64,000 bases of DNA. It comes from Yamadazyma tenuis. Taxonomy: Eukaryota; Ascomycota; Pichiomycetes; Serinales; Debaryomycetaceae. Each line of letters starts with the position of its first letter. Positions within the stretch are counted from its first letter, which is position 1. Positions 28,761 to 39,412 of this stretch are shown here, piece after piece. A program made the translations under genes and the position numbers. The notes beneath the pieces are model-generated. The model worked only from the letters and a program-made list of their open reading frames with translations, was not told the DNA's origin and did not search any database. The DNA is taken from positions 868,001 to 932,000 of the forward strand of contig NC_089467.1 of NCBI RefSeq assembly GCF_029203305.1. Direction: 5' to 3'.

Positions 28761-31175
28761 ATGGATCTCAGCATTGACCCGAATATTCAACACCACCATC
28801 ATTCGGACAACTCCACCGAGGATGTGGACACCAATACGTCTCCGGTGGATAGTCACGTGGTAACATCCTCCGATGCTCCTGGAGATGGGAATTTGGACCA
28901 TGTGTTTACCCTCAACGAATATATGAAGAGCGATAATGATGAAGAAGTGGACGGAGGTGAGAGCAACGAGCTTGAGATGATCGACTTCAGCGTTGGTGAT
29001 GATGCTAGCGATAAGTCTACGGGCCTCGTGGACCCCAAACCATCGGTGCCGTTGTCGACCCCCAATAAGCTGATCCAGCTTGTGGAGTATAAGCACAAAG
29101 AGAAAGCACAACGGCTTGGCCGGCCCCGTAACCATGTGCTAAACAACATAAAGACGTCACCGGAAGAGTCCAACCAGAATGAGGAAAAGTCAAAGTACAT
29201 GTTGTACCGGCTTGACGATCAACCAGTTGAAGGACCTGGTTCTCGTGGCGGTAAGGGTGATGTCCGCCAGAAGAAGGGGAAGATCACGTCCGATACGTTA
29301 CGCAAACGGAAGCAGAAGCAGGCCCAGTTGTCGTTTGGAAGTACAGGTATTAAGCTTCTAAAAAAAGACACCCATGAGGAAGAGATTGATAAAGATGTCA
29401 CCACTGAAAAAGGTGTGGTTGCACCTGAGAAGAAGATAGTGAAAGTCGAACAAAACCCAAAGCTGGTGGTGGCCCTTGATACAGAATCTGCTTCAACAGA
29501 AGCACCAAAAAAGGCAAACAACTCAGTTGCCAAGTCTGGTGAAAAGAAAAAGCCCTCCAAGGAAAAACATGTGGTTTCAGCTTCCCGTACAACAGTGTTG
29601 AACGGTCGAAATAAGCTTACGAGGCAGTTTCCGGGACCTGTGATAGGTTTGTACTATGATCTTTATGATGAGAATGTCATGAATAGTGCTGAAAATAAGA
29701 TTGCCAGTACAGAGGAACTTGCTCTTGGGTTCAATGTTAAGAAAGCCCCCTATGCAAGCGACGTTATCTTTTTGGTTTCCTATATCTCCAAGTTCAAAGA
29801 TATAATTGCCCTTGGAAACATAGGACCTCAAGATATTGAGAAAGGTATATGCTTAGAAGATGAGGCCGAAGAACCCCAAGAAGTGTCTCCATTAATGAAC
29901 GAGTTATTCTGCAGACTCGTCACCCTTGTACTCAATAGAAAGCCAGATGTCAATCCGAAGTACCAAGGAAAAGCTGTGTCAGAATTAAAAGCTGTCTGCA
30001 CCAGTCTTGGTCTTCCTTATGAGTGGAAAGACTCCAACGAAATGTACCAGAAGTTCACCGTTGAAGAGGACCCTGCCAATATTGTGGATGAAAGTAATCC
30101 CGACATTTTGATTAAAGAGGGATACGTGTTCAAGCCACCATATGTATATGAGAATCCTTTCAATGATAAGCAAGGATTTGAGAAGCTTGGTTTTCCAGGA
30201 ATCAGTAGTGGAATTGACAGATTAATTATGCTCAGAACCCTTGCTCAGTGGTCTTTGACAGCGTCGAATGAGATCAAGGCAGCTATAGTAGATTTTCTTC
30301 AGAAACAAGATATTCCTGGTGACAAGGAGACGTTTTATGCTTCTAGAGCCGTATTGAAAGGATTCAAGCATACGGAGGATTTGACCACAGAAATTAACAA
30401 TAAAATCGCTAAAAAGAAGTACAGTGAAGACAACGAGCTGGTGGCTCGATATGTGGAACCAGTAGCAGATCCCATGGACCATCCGTTGCGTCTTCGATTG
30501 GATGAGATGATTGCTGGTGATGTGGGGTTTAATGTTGGCAGATTCTTCTTTGTTCGAGTTTCAAATGAAAGTGATGGAGGTGTCAGTTCTGTAAAGAAGA
30601 TGAAACATATTTGGTCTGATTTGAGCCTGATGCGAGCATCTTATGCTTCTAGGTTCAAATTTTACGTCCAAGATACGCATAAATTACTTGTGGATAGACT
30701 CAATGGAGAGGGTATTGAGTTTACCGAGTCGGGCGAAGAAAAGACTCTGGAAAAGCTTAGTGCTGAATCGATAGACTCTCATTACTATGAGGTAGCTTCA
30801 AATAGTGAACAGCTAGAATTATTTGTCATGCATTTGGAAGCCAAATTAGGTATCTCTGTTACAGGAGATATTGTTTCCATCATTCCATCATCATCGGTGA
30901 TCTACAAACCTGTTAAAGCGTTGTACGAGTACCTATTTGGAATGTTACCTCTCTTAAAGCAACAAGAGAGTTTAAGAGCGGAGGCGAGATCTTCGAGGAA
31001 ACGAACAGTCGACTACAGTGATGTTAATGCGTCAAAGAAGATGAAGGTGTATTTGGAAGATGATGTGGAAGAGCAGCATGAAGAGCCAGATGATGACGAA
31101 GATGCTGATTTCCACGAAGATTTGGATGAAATAGCCCAAATAGATGATGATGAGGATGATGACTATCAAGATTAG
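28761..31175 (+). CDS. IOC3: ISWI-associated chromatin protein, Ioc3-like
   Basis: 804 aa. The first 270 residues are acidic then lysine-rich low complexity with an AT-hook-like GRPRN. A DDT-like helical region follows (about 310-400: SDVIFLVSYISKFKDIIALG, LMNELFCRLVTLVLNR). A WHIM-like segment (EIKAAIVDFLQKQ) and a block with GDVGFNVGRFFFVRVS and FKFYVQDTHKLL follow, resembling the DNA-linker-binding half of Ioc3. The C-terminus is a strongly acidic Asp/Glu tract. Ioc3 pairs with Isw1 in the ISW1a remodeller to space nucleosomes. The assignment is by remembered family resemblance; Esc8 is its paralogue and an alternative. Confidence 0.6.
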   Translation: MDLSIDPNIQHHHHSDNSTEDVDTNTSPVDSHVVTSSDAPGDGNLDHVFTLNEYMKSDNDEEVDGGESNELEMIDFSVGDDASDKSTGLVDPKPSVPLSTPNKLIQLVEYKHKEKAQRLGRPRNHVLNNIKTSPEESNQNEEKSKYMLYRLDDQPVEGPGSRGGKGDVRQKKGKITSDTLRKRKQKQAQLSFGSTGIKLLKKDTHEEEIDKDVTTEKGVVAPEKKIVKVEQNPKLVVALDTESASTEAPKKANNSVAKSGEKKKPSKEKHVVSASRTTVLNGRNKLTRQFPGPVIGLYYDLYDENVMNSAENKIASTEELALGFNVKKAPYASDVIFLVSYISKFKDIIALGNIGPQDIEKGICLEDEAEEPQEVSPLMNELFCRLVTLVLNRKPDVNPKYQGKAVSELKAVCTSLGLPYEWKDSNEMYQKFTVEEDPANIVDESNPDILIKEGYVFKPPYVYENPFNDKQGFEKLGFPGISSGIDRLIMLRTLAQWSLTASNEIKAAIVDFLQKQDIPGDKETFYASRAVLKGFKHTEDLTTEINNKIAKKKYSEDNELVARYVEPVADPMDHPLRLRLDEMIAGDVGFNVGRFFFVRVSNESDGGVSSVKKMKHIWSDLSLMRASYASRFKFYVQDTHKLLVDRLNGEGIEFTESGEEKTLEKLSAESIDSHYYEVASNSEQLELFVMHLEAKLGISVTGDIVSIIPSSSVIYKPVKALYEYLFGMLPLLKQQESLRAEARSSRKRTVDYSDVNASKKMKVYLEDDVEEQHEEPDDDEDADFHEDLDEIAQIDDDEDDDYQD

Positions 31176-31329
31176 AAACGAAAGCCTTCATCCTCTTGTG
31201 TATTTTATATAACTGCGACAATCTGTATTAATTGAATAGAGCATCAATAGTTTGCAATTCGCATCCATAAATGTCAATAGTTCGCATCAATAAAAATCGA
31301 TATTTCATACGCGTCGCTTTAAATAAACT

Positions 31330-32085
31330 ATGGCAGACTACGGCTCATACGGTGCTTACGGAGATGGAGGTTTCGATCAAGGTGAAACCTCGTTTCAACA
31401 AGATCAACAATCTTCTCAAAGACAAGGAACGAGATCTTCTTTGACTCCTGTGACCATCAAACAGATCAACGACTCTTCGCAACCTCTCCCAGATGCTGAT
31501 TTCCAAATCAATGGAGTTAACTTGAATATGGTGTCATTTGTTGGTGTTCTTCGTAAGGTGGATAATGGGAACTCGGCCACCACATTGACGATTGAAGATG
31601 GAACTGGTGCTTTGGAGGTGAGAAAATGGATTGATGATAATACCTCCAGTGTATCTGAAGAATCTACCAAGTACGCGGATATGAAGGATAAATACGTGTA
31701 TGTGACTGGATCGTTGAAGGAATTCAGTCTGAAGAAGGCAGTTCAAAACGCCAATATCACCGAGGTCACTGACCATAACCAAGTGCTCTATCACAACTTG
31801 TCGGCTATTAGTGTTCATATCACGTCTCAAGGAATCACTAAGAAGAGTGAGAATGCTTTGTTTGTGGGCAACGACGACGTTTCACATTCGGCGGGACTGC
31901 AGGAAGAACAGGTGTTTAGCACTGTGAGTCTGAATGCTGCTAGTATGCCTGAAGGTGTTCCACTTCAATTGATTGCTCAGAAGTTGAACATAACTGCGGA
32001 CGAAGCCTTTGTGATTTGTACCAAGCTTGTTGAGGAAGGAAGATTCTACACTGCCTATGATGATAGATCGTTTTTGGCTATTTGA
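31330..32085 (+). CDS. RFA2: Replication protein A 32-kDa subunit Rfa2
   Basis: 251 aa. The N-terminus is Gly/Gln/Ser-rich and phosphorylatable (YGSYGAYGDGGFDQ). The OB fold lies at about 45-155 (LTPVTIKQINDS, VSFVGVLRKVDNG, TLTIEDGTGALEVRKW). A C-terminal winged helix follows (PLQLIAQKLNITADEAFVICTKLVEEGRFYTAYDDRSFLAI). It is a subunit of the ssDNA-binding RPA heterotrimer in replication, repair and checkpoint signalling. It ends 68 bp from the convergent IRC20 stop. Confidence 0.96.
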   Translation: MADYGSYGAYGDGGFDQGETSFQQDQQSSQRQGTRSSLTPVTIKQINDSSQPLPDADFQINGVNLNMVSFVGVLRKVDNGNSATTLTIEDGTGALEVRKWIDDNTSSVSEESTKYADMKDKYVYVTGSLKEFSLKKAVQNANITEVTDHNQVLYHNLSAISVHITSQGITKKSENALFVGNDDVSHSAGLQEEQVFSTVSLNAASMPEGVPLQLIAQKLNITADEAFVICTKLVEEGRFYTAYDDRSFLAI

Positions 32086-32153
32086 GTCAACTATATATGT
32101 TTCGAAGAATGTTTTGTACGTGATATTGTTTGTAATAGGTAATATACCATATG

Positions 32154-35100
32154 TTAGTTGATCTTGGTCATAGTATCCAAGTTCATAGTTCGACTCATTT
32201 CTTTCGAGGATGTGGCACAGAAGAAGGCATCCCACAAGTCGTCGTTGGAAACAGTTTCCCCTTCTCCTTGACCTCTATTCACCAATGTGTCAATTCCTCC
32301 ACTTTTCATTAGTGTCATAGATTCAGCCTTCGACAAATCTTTTGCCTGGGATATTCTGGTTGAAGGTTCACGAGGATTGGAATTGACTGCCGGCGTGCTC
32401 TCCTTAGTAGGCACACCACTGGTGTTTTCCAATAGAGTTTGGATATAGTTGAGCCGTTTATTTGTGGACAACACCACAATGCTCTCTTCCACTGAATTCT
32501 CAATAGCAAACATCCACACAGTTGTAACCTTAGTCTGGCCAATCCTATGAATTCTAGAGATGGCTTGCAATTCTAAAGAAGTGTTTACCAATGGTTCACA
32601 AAGAAATATATGGGTTGCGTTGATCAAGTTCAAACCACTGGCTTGTGCTTTAGCATTCAACAAGAAACATGTGATGTCATTGGAGGGATCCTTGAACCGC
32701 TCCACACTATCATACTTAGATCTTGGTCTTCCAGCACCAACCTCCGCGGTTAAGGTTCCATACGAAGCGAGATATGAGATTTCCGCGTGTTTGAAGGCAG
32801 TTGCAAGAATATAAAGCAAGTCCTGCCACTGACTGAAAACAACGATTTGTACACTTGGGTCCTGTTGCTTCAAATAGAGAACCTGCTTCACAATCATATC
32901 TACTTTGGATGAATACGAATGTTTGAGTTTAATTTTTTGGATATCATTGACAACCATATCGTCCATATGTTTGTAGATGGAATACAAATTCTTGTCCTTT
33001 TCCAATGTGTTTGAGGCTTCAACTCGGTTGGCCTTTAAGTCAGGAATATAGTGAGTGAAGTTGTAGATGGAGGATGTGGTTATAATACTCTTACAAACGG
33101 GACAACTTCTATGATTGCTTAACCACTGTTCCAAGCAATCCTTACAATATTTGTGCCCACAAGGCGTCAATGATCCAATAGTAATAGTGGTACGGCAAAT
33201 AATGCACATGAGATTGTCATCAATATCAGTAGACGACTGCTCGGGACTACTCAAACTCTGTAAATACTTGAATTTTGTAACCAACTTCCCCATAGCAATG
33301 GGAATAGTTTTCAAACTCTCAAAGCAACGACGGAATCCGTACTCAATTGCTGGATTGTAAGTTTGCTCGGGATCAGTTTGGAAATACTCAGGCATCCTTA
33401 CACTATCTGATATTTGTTGCAACTGTTTGAAATAGTCGATTCTGGCATTGAAAACAAAGTTACAATTGGTAGACAACTCTCTGAGAAGTAGCACACTAGA
33501 TAGCTTCTGATTATCAAAAATCTGTCTAATACTCAGAGCCGCCGCATCAAGTAGCTGTAACTCCAAAGATGCACTTTGAGAGCCAATACTCTTCTCATCA
33601 TTGATCTGAGATTGGATATCTTTGATTTCACGAACCAAGTCGTTGAATGAAAATTTGGATACGGGTTTGGCTTCCAATCTTTGAGCTTCTAAGAAGTTCA
33701 AAAACTCTTTGTCGTTAACTCTCTCCAATTCTACATCGAAGTCTCTCTGCTCTTGCTGTTTGGCATTACTGACAATCCGTGTAGTTATCTCCTTTCCTTC
33801 AATAGCTGAAGATCTATCAGCCAATACTCTGGTCAACAAATGCAAATAACAAGAGGCTTTGTCCTGATCTTCAATTGTTTTCTCATACTCTTGACCATTG
33901 GGATCCTGATCAAGTGTTAACAAAGGAGAACAAAGAATTTTAATTAATTCGTTCATCCAATCATTTATCACTTTGGCCTGAGAATTCAATTGATCCACAA
34001 GTGCTTGAACTCTGTTGAAGTAAAGTGACACTTTCATTCCTATTACTTGCTGGGCAAGGTCAGCAACTTTTATGAGAGGGAGCTGCTTGAAAAACTTCTT
34101 TGTGGTCTTTGGAACAAGTAAAGAACCATCATCAACAAAGTTGTCGGTGCTTCGAGCAAAGTATTCCCTGCTCAAGATCCTAGAATTTACCGCTTTCTTG
34201 ACGTTATTGGTAGAACCTTTCAAAAGCAGCTGTCTAGTATGTTCAGCCAAGTTGTAATAATGCTGTTCTAAATATTTCAACTTGGAAACTTCTGTACTTT
34301 CTTCGCTCGATTCTGGTTCCGTGTATGAGTCCAAAATCGATTCTTCAGTAATAAGAGGAAACTCTAGGTGAGATCCAGTTAACAAAGTTGCAAGATCCTG
34401 GGAATCATAAGAAAAACGGTCCTCTAATAATGGATTATTAATATAAGACAGGTACACCGGGTTTTGCTGCTTTTCAATCTTCTGTATATACTCAGGATCA
34501 TAGTCTTGGAAGTAGGACGATGCCAAGAGAAAATAGCACTTATGTAACGTTAAAGACCACAGCCTGAGTCTCGAAGTGTAGGTTTTGATGAGCTCATTGA
34601 CCTTCTCATACTCTCTAACTTCGTGATCAGTCAAATCCAACAGCTCTGGAGGGATCACATTTTCATCTTCATACACATCTTCATCATCCACATTAGTGAC
34701 GGCATCGGCCACTTTCGTTAATTGATTTCTTCGTTCCTTAGCTTTGACTAGCATCACCTTCGTTCTAGCGAGAATTCCTTGTGTGCTAAGGCAAACAAAG
34801 TTGAAATACCTTCTTGCAGCTTTTGGGTGTAACGTGAGTTCACACAAAAACGCAAGATCAGTGTAAGCACCCATCAAATTTCTCTCCGTCTTTATAATCT
34901 CGGCTGCAGCTGACTCCAACATATCATCCAAGACGTTTTCCAAAGTTTTGAGAACTTGGACGGTCTGCACAAATTTGGAGTTAGAGTTGTTATTGTACAA
35001 ATAGTATCTTGTTCTGTACCTTCTAGTGTTTAGATTCAACTGACCCACCTGAGGGTTACAGCATATTTGTCTGAGCCTCACTAACCAGCTTTTCATATAA

Positions 35101-37556
35101 GAAACAATAGTGGGAGTAGGCTCCCAAGAGTCCATAACTGGAGTACCGTTAACGTCTAAACAAATGCTCGCAAGACATTGTTCAAGTACTTGGTTGTAGT
35201 TTTCTTGTTCGACCACATTGAATGGAATAGACATAAGCACTCTATTTTGAGGAGGTAGTTTGATATCATCATGCACCATAGCTTTAGTATGTCTCAAACC
35301 TATGGATTTCCATAAGTAGATAAAATCCTCGTTTGTGTTGACCTCAATGTTTGTCAAAAGATCCCAAGATGACTTGCCAATCTTTCCACAAAATGGCATA
35401 TACCTTAAAAACGCCAATACAGAGTGTAGATCGTTCAAGTTCTTCTTGATGGGAGTACCTGAGACTGCCCATGAATGAAACCTTGGGATTAAAGAAGCAC
35501 ACTGGAATGGTCTTGAGATTTTAGAGGAAACCATCTGCACTTCGTCAAGAACTACTCGCCAGAACTGAAGTAACATCAAAGGAGATTCATAGCTGGAATT
35601 ACGATAAAGGTCAGGAAGCTTATTATGCTTCAACGCCAATTGAATCTCGTCTTCCAAAATCTTTTCGTAGTCAGTTTGGGCTTGATCCTCGTCAGTCTTC
35701 ATGTTCGCAATCTTGGGCTTCTTGCTCAGCATAGAAAGCTGAAATAATGATCGGTAATCCTTTAATAATGCATCTTGATCATAAACCCCCGCTTCCTGCT
35801 TCGGGTCCTGTACTTCTTCAGTTTCACTAACGTCTTCATTACTGGAATCAGCTTCTGAAAAGTGCACGGACCCATCGGAGTGCTCCGCTTCCTGACCATC
35901 ATCTTCCCTTTCAGTATCACCATGGGTTCTGGAAGATCTCTTTCTACTAGAAGCTCTTGTATTCTTGTTCCTAGATGAATATAATGCATAATCCAACTCT
36001 TTGGAAATAGTCGAATAAGTAGTGAACACAATGTCAAACATCTTCAAGTAATCTGCAATCAACCTCGGATTATTATTCAACTTTGGGTATTTGTTCAAGC
36101 CTTTGTAAATAGTAACAGCCAATGATGGTGCTAGTCTCAAAATCTCTTCTACCCATTGTTTTAAAATAGAGTCAGGGGCAATTATAAGTGTTGTTTTGGA
36201 TTGCAAAACAGGCTTATGGTCACCAAAATTTGTCAACTGAATATGAATGGTATCATCAATCTGGTCCGTGGGTCTTGGATTGAGTAATGACAATGCTGTG
36301 ACCTCAACAGTTTTTCCTAGTCCCATTTCTTCAGCAAGCAATCCTTGTGCTGGGAGAATAATTGGTGTGTCGTTGCTGCTGTGATAGTTCAAAATGAATC
36401 TGTACATGGAAACACGGTCCACCAAATTACTGGTGTACTTGTTATACCAGAAATTTTCTTCACGAAACATAACACTTGCCCATCCAAAACAGAGACCTCC
36501 CAAAGCTTGGCCTACTTCAGTATCAATCAGTTCCATTTCTTCCGGAGAAGCCCCATCTGGGTGATCAAAGAAACTCTGGATTTTCTCAGTCAATTCATAA
36601 GATATGAGATGCTTGTTTTCACACCGATTACTACTCCAGTTATACTGCACCGACTCCTTTGTGAGCATCCAGTTAACAGTCCGGCACTGAAACCGAAGTA
36701 AGTTGGTCTCTAGCTCTGGAAGCTCAAACTGTGATGCAATGTCTGGAAGGGTTTTTGCATGTTCAGACATGGAATCATAGAAAAGATGTGCTGTCACTGG
36801 AGTCAGAGGATCTGGGAAAGTAGATGTATCTGCAGATGAAAGTGGTTTCACATTCCAGTTCAAGTAGCGTGATATTTTTAACGACACATTCAACGGAACC
36901 AATTCATTAACATAGGGACCATAAAACACTTTATAGCAAATCTCTGCCTCTAGAGTTTTGTCCTTAAGGTTTATTGAGAACTTAACCAGTGGTGACTCTG
37001 TTTGAATGGTGTAATTGGACTTCGAATTGGCGTTTTGAAGTAGCAAAAGCTCCTGGCGAAGATACAACACTTCCTCCTGGTGTTCTTCCAAATTAAACGT
37101 TAAAAGGGATTCTTCCTTCATTTTGAACACTTTATGGTTCTTAATGGATAGAAAGTGTGAGTCACGGGGGATCAGGAGTGATATATGTTTTGTTTGAAAC
37201 GAATACGTTCCAGTACTTGGGATCATTAATGGTTTGGAATTTATTGTTGGCTGATACGGAAAATGTGCTTTCAAAACGAGCCTACGGTTGACAATTTCGT
37301 TAAAGGAGCGGTATCTAAGCAGCGTAGGATCAGTGTGCTCGTTCTGTCGGTGGATTTCTGTCACTCCACGAGTATATTTATAATGTTCGATTTTCAAGCT
37401 CTTGAGATCTTTATTTGTGTAATCCTTGAATTGTGTTGTTGTTGACGGTTTTATGCTAGCACTAGAGTTGGTAGTGTGTTCGCCATGTGCCAATTTATCC
37501 AAACTGGTAATATTGGCATGTAAGAGGTGGATCCCACCAATCTCTAGTGTACCCAT
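32154..37556 (-). CDS. IRC20: SNF2-family ATPase and RING ubiquitin ligase Irc20 (SHPRH-like)
   Basis: 1800 aa, longer than S. cerevisiae Irc20 (1556 aa). The SNF2 ATPase N-lobe has Walker A EEMGLGKT near 411 and an acidic insertion. Walker B LDEVQ is near 670, with DEVQ in place of DEAH as usual for this subfamily. After a long helical insertion comes a C3HC4 RING at about 1450-1490 (CIICRTT, CGHKYCKDCLEQW, CPVCK). The helicase C-lobe then shows VVFSQWQDLL, NATHIFLCEPLVN and AISRIHRIGQTK. The RING between the two lobes defines the Rad5/SHPRH/Irc20 class, implicated in recombination and ubiquitylation at damaged DNA. The start ATG is at 37556. Confidence 0.93.
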   Translation of the reverse strand: MGTLEIGGIHLLHANITSLDKLAHGEHTTNSSASIKPSTTTQFKDYTNKDLKSLKIEHYKYTRGVTEIHRQNEHTDPTLLRYRSFNEIVNRRLVLKAHFPYQPTINSKPLMIPSTGTYSFQTKHISLLIPRDSHFLSIKNHKVFKMKEESLLTFNLEEHQEEVLYLRQELLLLQNANSKSNYTIQTESPLVKFSINLKDKTLEAEICYKVFYGPYVNELVPLNVSLKISRYLNWNVKPLSSADTSTFPDPLTPVTAHLFYDSMSEHAKTLPDIASQFELPELETNLLRFQCRTVNWMLTKESVQYNWSSNRCENKHLISYELTEKIQSFFDHPDGASPEEMELIDTEVGQALGGLCFGWASVMFREENFWYNKYTSNLVDRVSMYRFILNYHSSNDTPIILPAQGLLAEEMGLGKTVEVTALSLLNPRPTDQIDDTIHIQLTNFGDHKPVLQSKTTLIIAPDSILKQWVEEILRLAPSLAVTIYKGLNKYPKLNNNPRLIADYLKMFDIVFTTYSTISKELDYALYSSRNKNTRASSRKRSSRTHGDTEREDDGQEAEHSDGSVHFSEADSSNEDVSETEEVQDPKQEAGVYDQDALLKDYRSLFQLSMLSKKPKIANMKTDEDQAQTDYEKILEDEIQLALKHNKLPDLYRNSSYESPLMLLQFWRVVLDEVQMVSSKISRPFQCASLIPRFHSWAVSGTPIKKNLNDLHSVLAFLRYMPFCGKIGKSSWDLLTNIEVNTNEDFIYLWKSIGLRHTKAMVHDDIKLPPQNRVLMSIPFNVVEQENYNQVLEQCLASICLDVNGTPVMDSWEPTPTIVSYMKSWLVRLRQICCNPQVGQLNLNTRRYRTRYYLYNNNSNSKFVQTVQVLKTLENVLDDMLESAAAEIIKTERNLMGAYTDLAFLCELTLHPKAARRYFNFVCLSTQGILARTKVMLVKAKERRNQLTKVADAVTNVDDEDVYEDENVIPPELLDLTDHEVREYEKVNELIKTYTSRLRLWSLTLHKCYFLLASSYFQDYDPEYIQKIEKQQNPVYLSYINNPLLEDRFSYDSQDLATLLTGSHLEFPLITEESILDSYTEPESSEESTEVSKLKYLEQHYYNLAEHTRQLLLKGSTNNVKKAVNSRILSREYFARSTDNFVDDGSLLVPKTTKKFFKQLPLIKVADLAQQVIGMKVSLYFNRVQALVDQLNSQAKVINDWMNELIKILCSPLLTLDQDPNGQEYEKTIEDQDKASCYLHLLTRVLADRSSAIEGKEITTRIVSNAKQQEQRDFDVELERVNDKEFLNFLEAQRLEAKPVSKFSFNDLVREIKDIQSQINDEKSIGSQSASLELQLLDAAALSIRQIFDNQKLSSVLLLRELSTNCNFVFNARIDYFKQLQQISDSVRMPEYFQTDPEQTYNPAIEYGFRRCFESLKTIPIAMGKLVTKFKYLQSLSSPEQSSTDIDDNLMCIICRTTITIGSLTPCGHKYCKDCLEQWLSNHRSCPVCKSIITTSSIYNFTHYIPDLKANRVEASNTLEKDKNLYSIYKHMDDMVVNDIQKIKLKHSYSSKVDMIVKQVLYLKQQDPSVQIVVFSQWQDLLYILATAFKHAEISYLASYGTLTAEVGAGRPRSKYDSVERFKDPSNDITCFLLNAKAQASGLNLINATHIFLCEPLVNTSLELQAISRIHRIGQTKVTTVWMFAIENSVEESIVVLSTNKRLNYIQTLLENTSGVPTKESTPAVNSNPREPSTRISQAKDLSKAESMTLMKSGGIDTLVNRGQGEGETVSNDDLWDAFFCATSSKEMSRTMNLDTMTKIN

Positions 37557-37747
37557 GATTGATAAGTGTTATCGGAAATAATGCCCGTGATAGAGTGATC
37601 GCGCAAGAAAAAAGTATGTTAAATAGAAGTGTTTTATTTCAATCTATGATATTTGAGTAAACGTAGACAACGTAACAAGTGGTAGAGCACCAAAGAAAGT
37701 TTCTATCAAAGAAACTAATACCATACTGGCAAGTTCCTACCGTATAC

Positions 37748-39412
37748 TTATGAAGGAACCATTATGGGTTTGTGTTTTCTTCTCTCCAAGATGGACGCAC
37801 CACCCAAATTCAATTCAAAGCCTTGTCTGGCTCGTTCAGGTTGCTGATGGTGTCTTTTATGAGGAATAGTTTCAAGCACACGGCCAGAACCTGTTACTGC
37901 TTCATCTTCCTCTTCTTCTTCGATGAACTGTTGAAGCTGTAAAGGATTTGAAAGCTTTGCTTCTTCACCCATTCTATGAACTGCTGTAGATATATCAAAT
38001 GCATCTCTTAAAGCAACTGCAGCAGGAGAATACATTCCATTGGTATACTTCTTGGAGTACCTGTTGTTGAATTCTTGAATTGGATGTTTTCTGTTATTTG
38101 TAGCAACAGGCACAGGATGGGCCATGGGCGTACGTACCTTATTGATCCATGGATCTTGCAAGAACTCATCGATGGTATACCGTTGAGAAGGATCAACCGT
38201 CAATAATTTTGTAACACACCGTTTAGCTTCCAAACTGATTTCGTCCCACCAGGGAGACAAGAAAGTATACTCTCCTTTTGCAACCTTTTCCGTAAGAGTG
38301 TCAATACGCTCATCGTAAAAGGGAGGAAACCCACATAATAACGTGTACAAAACACATCCAATTGCCCACATATCCACTTCCTTGGAGTATCTTTCGTCTC
38401 TCACAATCTCAGGTGCAGTGTACCCTACAGTTCCACAAGGAGTCTTGGTATTGTGCTCCCAGATTTGTTTGGATAATCCAAAGTCAGCCAACTTCACAAG
38501 GCCAATGGTTCCTCCTCCAACGTTAGGTATAAACTCTCCTTCATCCAACTTGGTGTTTGGATCATCAGACCGACGCAATCTTGCTTGAGGGTTCGGAGAA
38601 GGTTTCATCTCGATGGGATAAAAAAGTAAATTTTCAGGTTTGATATCCCTGTGAACAATTCCAACCTCTTCGTGTAAGTATCTAACGGCGCTCACCACTT
38701 GGGTAATAATGTGCCGGCACAAGTCCTCAGAAAGATATGTGTACTTCACAATAGCCGAGAAGATTTCACCTCCTGTCACCAACTCCTGAACGATATAGTA
38801 GTAAGGCTCAGAGTCAATAAACTCAATAAAATTCACGATATTTGGGTGATGCAACTGTCTCATAATCGTCACTTCTTTGAGAACCGCTTGCTTTTGCGGT
38901 TGGTCCATCTGAAACTTCCGTAAAATCTTGATGGCCACCTGGTTGTTGGTGGTAAGATTTCGGGCTCGGTGGACAACTGAAAAAGCCCCCTCTCCCAACT
39001 GTTCCATTACCTCATAGTTTTCAAGTCCGGGGTACAACTGCAGCTTTTTGCGTTGAAGAAGCTCTTGTTCCACAATATGAGACGCCGCTTGTTGATGAGT
39101 AGGCTGTTTGTTGTAGTCGTTCTCGGAAGTACCTGCTGTAGAAGATCCAATCTGAGACGAGCTGCCGTCAAAATGAAGCCCCACCAACGTGGAATCAGAA
39201 GGGTCACTATTCGAGCCTGACAGAATCAGGTCATGCGATGGCAAGTCTGCCAACTGGCTGCTAATCGTAGCACTAACAGGAAGGTTAAAATTGGCACTGG
39301 CGTTCCCATTATTATTGGCACTGGAAACAGGCACGGAGAACGAACCGGACATGCTGTGCTTTTCGTTGGCATGTTTACCATGGCGGATAAATGCCTTCAA
39401 GTTCTCAAACAT
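37748..39412 (-). CDS. RCK2: Stress-activated CAMK-type protein kinase (Rck1/2, Srk1 family)
   Basis: 554 aa. The N-terminal 125 residues are Ser/Asn-rich. The kinase domain is at about 135-430: glycine loop GEGAFSVV near 142, HRDIKPEN near 254, a family-specific insertion containing RRSDDPNTKLDEGEF, then DFGLSKQ and the activation segment TKTPCGTVGYTAPE near 325. The insertion and sequence match Rck2 and fission yeast Srk1, which are targets of the Hog1/Sty1 MAP kinase and adjust translation and the cell cycle under stress. The C-terminal tail holds acidic (EEEEEDE) and basic patches; a MAPK docking site is expected there but I cannot define it. Confidence 0.9.
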   Translation of the reverse strand: MFENLKAFIRHGKHANEKHSMSGSFSVPVSSANNNGNASANFNLPVSATISSQLADLPSHDLILSGSNSDPSDSTLVGLHFDGSSSQIGSSTAGTSENDYNKQPTHQQAASHIVEQELLQRKKLQLYPGLENYEVMEQLGEGAFSVVHRARNLTTNNQVAIKILRKFQMDQPQKQAVLKEVTIMRQLHHPNIVNFIEFIDSEPYYYIVQELVTGGEIFSAIVKYTYLSEDLCRHIITQVVSAVRYLHEEVGIVHRDIKPENLLFYPIEMKPSPNPQARLRRSDDPNTKLDEGEFIPNVGGGTIGLVKLADFGLSKQIWEHNTKTPCGTVGYTAPEIVRDERYSKEVDMWAIGCVLYTLLCGFPPFYDERIDTLTEKVAKGEYTFLSPWWDEISLEAKRCVTKLLTVDPSQRYTIDEFLQDPWINKVRTPMAHPVPVATNNRKHPIQEFNNRYSKKYTNGMYSPAAVALRDAFDISTAVHRMGEEAKLSNPLQLQQFIEEEEEDEAVTGSGRVLETIPHKRHHQQPERARQGFELNLGGASILERRKHKPIMVPS